From Thermoanaerobaculia bacterium (lineage in GTDB: Bacteria; Acidobacteriota; Thermoanaerobaculia; Gp7-AA8), in the NCBI GenBank assembly GCA_023700825.1, contig JAMPYE010000129.1, positions 1 to 9,932 of the forward strand: a stretch of 9,932 bases of DNA. Reading direction: 5' to 3'. Under the pieces are notes generated by a model, which ran no database searches, was not told the origin of the DNA, and saw only the letters and a list, made by a program, of their open reading frames with translations. Positions 5,494-9,932 of the stretch are shown piece after piece (the stretch's first letter is position 1; each line of letters begins with the position of its first letter). A program made the translations under genes and the position numbers.

Positions 5494-6138
5494 GTGCGAG
5501 TAATTCTCGTCGGCCCGCCGGGAAGCGGAAAAGGGACACAGGCGAAGCAGGTGTCCGAACGCTTCGGCATTCCGCATATCTCCACCGGGGACATCCTCCG
5601 GGAGGCGGTGCGGAACCGGTCCGCGCTCGGACTGGAAGCGGAGCCGATCATGGCGGCCGGAGGGCTCGTTCCCGACGACCTGATGATCGGGTTGATCCGC
5701 GAGCGCCTGGCGCAACCGGACGCGACGAAGGGGTTCCTTCTCGACGGCTTTCCCCGGACGGTCGTCCAGGCCGAGAAGCTCGACGGGATTCTCGGGGGGA
5801 ATGAGGGTGGGGACCTCTCGGTTGTTGTTTTGCTGGTCCCGGATGCCCTGATCGTCAACCGCATCACGCTTCGGCGTTCCTGCGGGGCGTGCGGGGCTGT
5901 CTACCATCTCGAGAATCTCCCGCCGAAGACGGCGGGCGTGTGTGACAAGTGCGGTGCGGCCCTCGTGGGGCGGCAGGACGACAACGAAGAAGCGGTGGTC
6001 AAGCGCCTCGCGGCGTACCACGCGCAGACGGCGCCGGTTGCGGAGTATTACCGCGCCAAGGGTCAGCTGAAGGAAGTCGACGGCAATGCTGCCGTCGACG
6101 TGGTCTTTGAACGAGTGATGCGATCCCTGGGCGCATGA
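5494..6138 (+). CDS. adk: Adenylate kinase, long type with Cys4 zinc lid
   Basis: Adenylate kinase (214 aa) catalyses ATP + AMP = 2 ADP in the cytoplasm and keeps adenylate charge balanced. The P-loop GPPGSGKGT is at residues 7-15. The AMP-binding region includes STGDILR (30-36) and GFLLDGFPRT (80-89). The lid carries CGAC (Cys130, Cys133) and CDKC (Cys150, Cys153), a zinc site found in many non-enteric bacteria. The late lid and catalytic region is GRQDDNEEAVVKRL. The residue before the conserved Arg pair, usually Gly (GRR), is Leu126 here (TLRR). The start is GTG 5494, 8 nt from AAGGA (5481-5485). The stop overlaps map by ATGA. The position after secY is common in many phyla, but not in E. 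coli. Confidence 0.98.
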   Translation: MRVILVGPPGSGKGTQAKQVSERFGIPHISTGDILREAVRNRSALGLEAEPIMAAGGLVPDDLMIGLIRERLAQPDATKGFLLDGFPRTVVQAEKLDGILGGNEGGDLSVVVLLVPDALIVNRITLRRSCGACGAVYHLENLPPKTAGVCDKCGAALVGRQDDNEEAVVKRLAAYHAQTAPVAEYYRAKGQLKEVDGNAAVDVVFERVMRSLGA

Positions 6139-6947
6139 GGGGACCGGTACTCAAGTCTGCCGAGGAGCTCGAGATCATGGATCGCGCCAACCGCGTGGTC
6201 CTTGAGATTCTCGAGATCATGCGGCAGATGATCCGGCCCGGAGCCACGACGGCTCAACTCAACGCGGTTGCCGAGGAAGAGCTTGCGAAGCGAGGGGCGA
6301 AGAGCCCCTTCAAGGGGTATGCCCCGATGGGGCTGCCGCCGTACCCGGCGGTGGTCTGCACGTCGGTGAACGACGTGATCGTCCATGGCATCCCGAATCG
6401 CGAGCGGCTTCGTGAAGGCGACATCGTCGGGATCGACTTCGGCGCGATTCTCGAAGGCTTCGTGGGCGACGGTGCGATCACCGTGGCCGTGGGCGAAGTC
6501 AGCGAGGAAGCAGGGAAGTTGATCCGGACGACGAAGGAGTGCCTCGACCTCGCGATTGCCGAGATGAAACCGGGAAACCGGCTCGGCGACATCGGGGCGG
6601 CGGTCCAGGAGCATGCCGAAGCCAACGGGTTCCACGTCATCCGCAACTTCGTGGGGCACGGAATCGGCCGACGGATGCACGAGGAGCCGCAGGTGCACAA
6701 CTTCGGCGCGCGCGGCAGGGGTCTCGAGTTGAAGGAAGGCATGGTGCTCGCGGTCGAGCCGATGGTTTGCACGATCGGCGACAAGCTGCAGCAGCGGCTC
6801 GGGAAGTCGCGCGACGGGATGGTGCAGGACGTCCGGACCGACAAGGACGGATGGACGGCACGGACGCTCGACGGCGCCCTGGCGGCGCACTTCGAGCACT
6901 CGATCGCAATCACCGCCGACGGCCCGCGGGTCCTCGGTTTGCAGTGA
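6135..6947 (+). CDS. map: Type I methionine aminopeptidase
   Basis: This enzyme (270 aa) removes the initiator Met from nascent proteins after deformylation. The metal ligands are all present: Asp101 (GIDFGA), Asp112 (VGDGA), His175 (GHGIGRRMHEEP), Glu208 (AVEPM) and Glu254 (HFEHS). His84 (IVHGIP) and His182 fit the substrate-binding histidines. Compared with E. coli MetAP, an extra stretch of about 15 residues lies between EPMV and the VRTDKDGWT motif (insertion within residues 212-232), in frame and in ordinary codon use. ATG 6135 overlaps the adk stop by 4 bases, so translation is probably coupled. The product is certain; the effect of the insertion is unknown. Confidence 0.98.
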   Translation: MRGPVLKSAEELEIMDRANRVVLEILEIMRQMIRPGATTAQLNAVAEEELAKRGAKSPFKGYAPMGLPPYPAVVCTSVNDVIVHGIPNRERLREGDIVGIDFGAILEGFVGDGAITVAVGEVSEEAGKLIRTTKECLDLAIAEMKPGNRLGDIGAAVQEHAEANGFHVIRNFVGHGIGRRMHEEPQVHNFGARGRGLELKEGMVLAVEPMVCTIGDKLQQRLGKSRDGMVQDVRTDKDGWTARTLDGALAAHFEHSIAITADGPRVLGLQ

Positions 6948-6948
6948 G

Positions 6949-6954
6949 TAAAAT
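6949..6954 (+). promoter_or_regulatory. Possible -10 box (TAAAAT) between map and infA
   Basis: TAAAAT matches the sigma-70 -10 consensus at five of six positions and stands out in GC-rich surroundings, 2 nt after the map stop and 47 nt before infA. There is no convincing -35 box 16-18 nt upstream, where the bases are GC-rich map coding sequence. It is a weak candidate for an internal promoter driving the infA-rpmJ-rpsM-rpsK part. Confidence 0.25.
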
Positions 6955-7000
6955 GCGCGCTCTCCGGGGCGCGGCGCAGTAGGGTGAGTTTTGGAGAGGT

Positions 7001-7219
7001 ATGGCGAAGGAAGACGCGATTGAAGTGATGGCTACGGTCCTTGAGACCCTGCCAAACGCGATGTTTCAGGTGGAGCTCGAGAACAAACACAAGGTTCTGG
7101 CCCACATCTCGGGAAAGATGAGGAAGCATTTCATCCGAATCCTTCCCGGGGACAAGGTGCTCGTCGAGTTGTCGCCGTACGATCTGACCCGAGGAAGAAT
7201 CGTTTACCGATACAAGTAA
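7001..7219 (+). CDS. infA: Translation initiation factor IF-1
   Basis: IF-1 (72 aa, exactly the usual length) is an OB-fold protein that binds the 30S A site and works with IF-2 and IF-3 during initiation. The N-terminus MAKEDAIEVMATVLETLPN, the middle FQVELENKHKVLAHISGKM and the tail GDKVLVELSPYDLTRGRIVY with YRYK are all canonical. The start is ATG 7001 with a purine-rich GGAGAGG at 6993-6999; GGAG lies 4 nt from the ATG. The gene sits between map and rpmJ, an order found in many bacterial phyla. The 53-nt gap upstream contains a possible -10 box. Confidence 0.99.
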   Translation: MAKEDAIEVMATVLETLPNAMFQVELENKHKVLAHISGKMRKHFIRILPGDKVLVELSPYDLTRGRIVYRYK

Positions 7220-7230
7220 CCGAGGCAATC

Positions 7231-7344
7231 ATGAAGGTTCGTTCATCAGTCAAGAGGATTTGTCCCAAGTGCAAGCTCGTCCGCCGCGAGGGAGTCATTC
7301 GCATCATCTGCGAGATTCCCAAGCACAAACAGCGGCAGGGATAG
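7231..7344 (+). CDS. rpmJ: 50S ribosomal protein L36, zinc-binding form
   Basis: L36 (37 aa) is the smallest 50S protein and buttresses 23S rRNA near helix 91-97 with a zinc ribbon. The protein begins MKVRSSVKRICPKCKLVRRE and ends in IPKHKQRQG. The ligands Cys11, Cys14, Cys27 and His32 are all present, so this is the zinc-binding form. ATG 7231 follows GAGG (7222-7225) by 5 nt and lies 11 nt after the infA stop. The length is exactly that of the family. The short size makes it easy to miss, but the sequence is unmistakable. Confidence 0.98.
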   Translation: MKVRSSVKRICPKCKLVRREGVIRIICEIPKHKQRQG

Positions 7345-7345
7345 A

Positions 7346-7364
7346 GTCTTCGCACAGCGAAGGC
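7346..7364 (+). other. Hairpin in the rpmJ-rpsM gap
   Basis: GTCTTCGC (7346-7353) pairs with GCGAAGGC (7357-7364) around a 3-nt ACA loop: eight pairs including one U-G, with a perfect six-pair core CTTCGC/GCGAAG. It begins 1 nt after the rpmJ stop and ends 13 nt before the rpsM SD (7378-7383). In E. coli the rpsM leader carries the S4-binding pseudoknot of the alpha operon. A second pairing partner needed for a pseudoknot is not obvious here. Confidence 0.5.
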
Positions 7365-7389
7365 ATCGAGTCATAGCGGAGGATTTTTC

Positions 7390-7773
7390 GTGGCACGTAT
7401 TTCTGGTATTGACCTTCCCCTGAACAAGCGCGTGGAAATCGGCCTGACCTATATTTTCGGGATCGGGCGCACGCGATCGAACAAGATCCTCTCGCAGGCC
7501 GCGGTGGATCCCAACACGCGCGTGAAAGACCTGACCGAAGACGACGTTCGCAAGATTCGCCAGGTCATTCAGGACCAGGGCGACGTCGAGGGCGATCTCC
7601 GGAAGAATGTCGGTCTCGACATCAAGCGGCTGGTCGAAATCGGCTGCTACCGCGGAGTGCGCCATCGCCGGGGACTTCCGGTCCACGGGCAGCGCACGCA
7701 CACGAACGCACGCACGCGGAAGGGGCCCCGCAAGGGCGCCGTCGCGGGCAAGAAGAAGGCCACGAAGAAGTAA
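7390..7773 (+). CDS. rpsM: 30S ribosomal protein S13
   Basis: S13 (127 aa) lies in the 30S head, forms intersubunit bridges and touches P-site tRNA with its basic tail. The N-terminus ARISGIDLPLNKRVEIGLTY and the helix-two-turn-helix region YIFGIGRTRSNKIL (residues 21-34) are canonical. The C-terminal signature is CYRGVRHRRGLPVHGQRTHT (86-105), followed by NARTRKGPRKG and a lysine-rich end. Most S13s I recall read PVRG where this one has PVHG. The start is GTG 7390, 6 nt after GGAGGA (7378-7383). This is the first gene of the classical alpha operon order rpsM-rpsK-rpsD-rpoA. Confidence 0.99.
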   Translation: MARISGIDLPLNKRVEIGLTYIFGIGRTRSNKILSQAAVDPNTRVKDLTEDDVRKIRQVIQDQGDVEGDLRKNVGLDIKRLVEIGCYRGVRHRRGLPVHGQRTHTNARTRKGPRKGAVAGKKKATKK

Positions 7774-7801
7774 TTCGGGTTAGCACGAGGAAACAGAAGC
7801 T

Positions 7802-8218
7802 ATGGCAAAACCAGCACCGAAGACCGGAACCGCCACACGCCGCGCGGGCGGCAAGAAGAAGGAAAAGAAGAACGTCCCGCACGGGCTCGCGGCGATCTCC
7901 GCGTCCTTCAACAACACGATCGTCGCGATCACCGATCCGGTGGGAAACCTCCTGTCGTGGTCGAGCGCGGGCCGGATCGGGTTCAAGGGATCGCGCAAGG
8001 GAACGCCCTTCGCCGCGCAGATGGCCGCGCAGAACGCCGCGCAGCTCGCGGCCGAACACGGTGTCCGCTCGGTCGACGTCAGGGTCAAGGGACCCGGCGC
8101 CGGGCGCGAGTCGGCGATCCGTGCGCTCGCCGCGAGCGGCATCGACATCAAGTCGATCAAGGACGTGACCCCGATTCCGCACAACGGATGCCGGCCGCCC
8201 AAGCGCCGCCGCGTCTGA
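7802..8218 (+). CDS. rpsK: 30S ribosomal protein S11
   Basis: S11 (138 aa) forms the platform of the 30S subunit beside the mRNA exit and the E site. A lysine-rich N-terminal arm of about 24 residues leads into GLAAISASFNNTIVAITD (28-45). The core follows with SSAGRIGFKGSRKGTPFAAQ (54-73), and the tail is TPIPHNGCRPPKRRRV. Asn128-Gly129 in that tail is the site where E. coli S11 carries an isoaspartate; whether it forms here is unknown. The SD is GAGG (7787-7790), 11 nt from ATG 7802, rather far. A strong terminator follows within 20 nt of the stop, an unusual place for one in this operon. Confidence 0.99.
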   Translation: MAKPAPKTGTATRRAGGKKKEKKNVPHGLAAISASFNNTIVAITDPVGNLLSWSSAGRIGFKGSRKGTPFAAQMAAQNAAQLAAEHGVRSVDVRVKGPGAGRESAIRALAASGIDIKSIKDVTPIPHNGCRPPKRRRV

Positions 8219-8233
8219 TCTCTGCGAGATTCC

Positions 8234-8292
8234 GCTCACGGGGAGAGTCGCCGCGGTGCAGCCGCGGTGACTCTCTCCCGTGCGCTTTTTTT
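8234..8292 (+). terminator. Strong intrinsic terminator after rpsK
   Basis: The stem runs 8237-8256 against 8262-8282. CACGGGGAGAGTC (8237-8249) pairs with GACTCTC (8269-8275) and CCCGTG (8277-8282), with U8276 bulged. Then come a G-U pair (8250/8268) and CCGCGG (8251-8256) against CCGCGG (8262-8267), closed by a 5-nt loop TGCAG. That makes about 20 pairs. A run of seven T (8286-8292) follows after CGC. Positions 8234-8235 can also pair with 8284-8285 past one mismatch, bringing the stem right up to the T-run. The T-run is on the + strand only, so it acts on operon transcription. It separates rpsK from rpsD-rpoA. Confidence 0.92.
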
Positions 8293-8318
8293 CATCGGGT
8301 TGAATCAACGGTGAGTCG

Positions 8319-8344
8319 GTAGCTTCCGGCCACCACGGACCTAC
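8319..8344 (+). other. Possible hairpin in the rpsD leader
   Basis: GTAG (8319-8322) pairs with CTAC (8341-8344), and TCCG (8325-8328) pairs with CGGA (8336-8339). A small internal loop separates the two helices, and a 7-nt loop closes them. The structure lies between the terminator and the rpsD SD (8360-8364). S4 autoregulates through leader RNA in other bacteria, so a binding site here is conceivable but not shown. Confidence 0.3.
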
Positions 8345-8371
8345 GGAAACGAACGATCAGGAGGAAGTAAA

Positions 8372-8998
8372 GTGGCTCGTTATACGGATCCCGTCTGCAG
8401 ACTCTGCCGCCGCGAGGGGCTCAAGCTGTTCCTCAAGGGCGACCGCTGCTTCAAGGACAAGTGCGCGATCGAGCGTCGCGCCTACGCCCCCGGCCAGCAT
8501 GGCCGCCGTCGCTCCAAGGTGCTCGGCTACGGCCTGCAGCTCCGCGAGAAGCAGAAGGTCAAGAGGATCTACGGCCTGCTCGAGAAGCAGTTCCGTCTCT
8601 ATTTCAAGCGTGCCGACCAGGCGCGCGGGATCACCGGCGAGAATCTCCTCCGCCAGCTCGAGCTGCGACTCGACAACGTCGTCTACGCTCTCGGGTTTGC
8701 GGCGTCGCGCGCCCAGGCGCGTCAGCTCGTCCGGCACGGCCACATCGAGGTCAACGGGCGCAAGCTCAACATCCCTTCGTACCAGGCTCGCAAGAACGAT
8801 GCGATCCAGGTCCGCGAGAAGAGCCGCAAGAACGACCAGATCCGTCTGGCGATCGAAACGGCCAGCGGCCGCGGGATCCCTGCCTGGCTCGAGCTCCAGC
8901 CTGAGCAGTTCCGAGGCATGGTGCGTGATCTTCCGAAGCGCGAAGACATCCGCCTGCCGATCCAGGAACAGCTCATCGTCGAGCTCTACTCGAAGTAA
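8372..8998 (+). CDS. rpsD: 30S ribosomal protein S4, zinc-finger type
   Basis: S4 (208 aa) nucleates 30S assembly by binding the 16S rRNA 5' domain and forms part of the mRNA entry channel. In E. coli it also represses the alpha operon. The N-terminal Cys9-x2-Cys12 and Cys26-x4-Cys31 match the zinc finger of Thermus S4 and are absent from the E. coli protein. The S4 RNA-binding domain spans about 98-160 (LRLDNVVYALGFAASR, then RQLVRHGHIEVNGRKL), and the tail is RLPIQEQLIVELYSK. The start is GTG 8372, 7 nt after GGAGG (8360-8364). The gene is separated from rpsK by a strong terminator and 79 nt, so it likely has its own promoter or depends on readthrough. Confidence 0.99.
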   Translation: MARYTDPVCRLCRREGLKLFLKGDRCFKDKCAIERRAYAPGQHGRRRSKVLGYGLQLREKQKVKRIYGLLEKQFRLYFKRADQARGITGENLLRQLELRLDNVVYALGFAASRAQARQLVRHGHIEVNGRKLNIPSYQARKNDAIQVREKSRKNDQIRLAIETASGRGIPAWLELQPEQFRGMVRDLPKREDIRLPIQEQLIVELYSK

Positions 8999-9024
8999 CC
9001 GCCCGGAACAACAGCTCTTCAGCT

Positions 9025-9043
9025 CGCCGGCCCGTTGCCGGCG
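9025..9043 (+). other. Hairpin between rpsD and rpoA
   Basis: CGCCGGC (9025-9031) pairs perfectly with GCCGGCG (9037-9043) around CCGTT, with a possible extra U-G pair at 9024/9044. It lies in the 87-nt gap, 27 nt before the rpoA SD (9071-9077). No U-tract follows, so termination is unlikely. The rest of the gap shows no clear promoter. Confidence 0.5.
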
Positions 9044-9085
9044 GACTGTGCGGGCCACCCAACGAATGTCGAGGAGGCCGTCCTT

Positions 9086-9932
9086 ATGTGGTCAGATTTT
9101 CAGAAACCCAAGAAGCTCGAGCATGACGTCGAGACCCTGACGCCGCTTTACGGCAGGTTCGTCGCCCAGCCTTTCGAGCGCGGCTTCGGTACGACGATCG
9201 GTAACGCGCTTCGCCGCGTGCTGCTTTCGTCGATCGAGGGCGCCGCGGTCACCGCGGTCCGTGTCGAAAACGTGCTTCACGAGTTCTCTTCCCTCCAGGG
9301 CGTCGTCGAAGACATGACCGACGTCGTCCTCAACCTCAAGCAGATCCCCTTCCGCATCCACAGCCGCGGATCCAAGACCCTGTTTCTCGAGAAGAAGGGT
9401 CCCGGCATCGTCACCGCCGCTGACATCCAGCGTGAGGCCGACGTCGAGATTCTCGACCCGAAGGCGCACATCGCGACCCTCTCCAAGGAGGGCTCGCTGA
9501 AGATGGAGATCCGCCTCAAGGTCGGACGCGGCTACGTCGCGGCCGATCGCAACGCCGACCCCGATCTTCCTCTCGGCTACATCCCGGTCGACTCGATCCA
9601 CTCGCCCGTGCGTCGCGTGAACTACCACATCGAGGGCGCGCGCGTCGGTAACGTCACCGACTACGACCGTCTCGTCCTTGAAATCTGGACGAACGGCGCG
9701 GTCGCTCCGCAGGAAGCGCTCTCGCTCGCCTCGGGACTGATCGCCGATCACCTCGCGATCTTCAGCGAGTTCGAGACCTCCGTGCAGGAAGACGAAATCT
9801 CGGCCGAGCCGGATGTCGATCCCAAGCTGATGGAGATGCTCTCGAAGCCGATCGAGGAGCTCGACCTCTCCGTTCGTTCGGCAAACTGCCTCAAGAATGC
9901 GAACATCCGCACGCTCGGCGACCTCGTCCAGC
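9086..9932 (+). CDS. rpoA: RNA polymerase alpha subunit (3' end outside window)
   Basis: Alpha dimerises to nucleate assembly of RNA polymerase (beta, beta', omega), and its C-terminal domain binds UP elements and activators. The visible 282 residues begin MWSDFQKPKKLEHDVETLTP. The dimerisation region is FERGFGTTIGNALRRVLLSS (30-49), followed by VLHEFSSLQGVVEDMTDVVL (63-82). The second N-terminal-domain part includes GYIPVDSIHSPVRRVNYHIE (164-183) and the region around LVLEIWTNG. A flexible acidic linker (about 229-248) leads into the CTD, where Arg264, Asn267 and Lys270 in SVRSANCLK match the E. coli DNA-contacting Arg265 region. The start is ATG 9086, 8 nt after GAGGAGG (9071-9077). The gene runs off the window inside the CTD; rplQ would be expected next. 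Confidence 0.99.
   Translation, partial: MWSDFQKPKKLEHDVETLTPLYGRFVAQPFERGFGTTIGNALRRVLLSSIEGAAVTAVRVENVLHEFSSLQGVVEDMTDVVLNLKQIPFRIHSRGSKTLFLEKKGPGIVTAADIQREADVEILDPKAHIATLSKEGSLKMEIRLKVGRGYVAADRNADPDLPLGYIPVDSIHSPVRRVNYHIEGARVGNVTDYDRLVLEIWTNGAVAPQEALSLASGLIADHLAIFSEFETSVQEDEISAEPDVDPKLMEMLSKPIEELDLSVRSANCLKNANIRTLGDLVQ

Noticed and set aside
3968..5503. A 511-codon open frame on the plus strand overlapping secY in another frame
   Set aside because: It is very Arg/Ala/Pro/His-rich, has no family resemblance, and overlaps SecY, whose frame is certain. It is a GC-driven shadow.
6955..6990. GC-rich inverted bases followed by TTTT between map and infA as a possible terminator
   Set aside because: The best stems are only about 5 bp with large loops, and the T-run (6989-6992) is about 11 nt from the stem and only four long. 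This does not support an intrinsic terminator.
8300..8325. TTGAAT and TAGCTT as an rpsD promoter
   Set aside because: The spacing is 14 nt and the -10 match is three of six, below what I would call a promoter.
8357..9058. A 233-codon minus-strand frame opposite rpsD, rich in Leu/Ala/Glu/Asp
   Set aside because: It is antisense to certain S4 coding sequence; its composition mirrors the codons on the other strand.
1..9932. Search for accessory, defence, mobile or CRISPR elements
   Set aside because: All coding space is accounted for by conserved housekeeping genes, and gaps are at most 153 nt. No repeat array, integrase, transposase or attachment site is visible.

Overview
This window is a contiguous block of the universal bacterial ribosomal-protein superoperon, the spc operon followed by the alpha operon, read entirely on the + strand. 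It runs from the 3' end of rplN to the alpha-CTD of rpoA. It holds 19 genes: rplN (partial), rplX, rplE, rpsN, rpsH, rplF, rplR, rpsE, rpmD, rplO, secY, adk, map, infA, rpmJ, rpsM, rpsK, rpsD and rpoA (partial). No mobile element, CRISPR array, tRNA, rRNA or accessory gene is visible. I found no undescribed protein system; the points worth a second look are RNA structures between genes and a few protein variants.

Organism: a high-GC bacterium that is not a gamma-proteobacterium. The adk-map-infA block lies between secY and rpmJ. Five genes start with GTG (rpsE, secY, adk, rpsM, rpsD). Many proteins are zinc-binding forms: short type-Z S14, S4 with an N-terminal Cys4 site, L36 with C-C-C-H, L24 with a C-terminal CxxC pair, and Adk with a Cys4 lid. 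The RpoA N-terminus and the end of S14 (GVTKASW) recall Acidobacteriota or neighbouring deep Gram-negative phyla. That placement is from memory and tentative.

Layout: positions 1-4071 encode 50S and 30S proteins, with tight stop/start coupling at rpsE-rpmD and a Shine-Dalgarno (SD) sequence overlapping the stop codon at rplN-rplX and rpsH-rplF. Positions 4068-6947 encode the translocon subunit SecY, adenylate kinase and methionine aminopeptidase, joined by 4-base overlaps at rplO-secY and adk-map. Positions 7001-8218 encode IF-1, L36, S13 and S11. A strong intrinsic terminator (stem of about 20 bp plus U7) follows rpsK. A leader of about 79 nt then precedes rpsD and rpoA.

Together the genes supply ribosome assembly, translation initiation, export and processing of nascent chains, and transcription. 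Most gaps over 30 nt contain a GC-rich hairpin without a U-tract, several close to or abutting the next SD. The largest gap is 153 nt (8219-8371), so no stretch over 300 bases lacks a gene.
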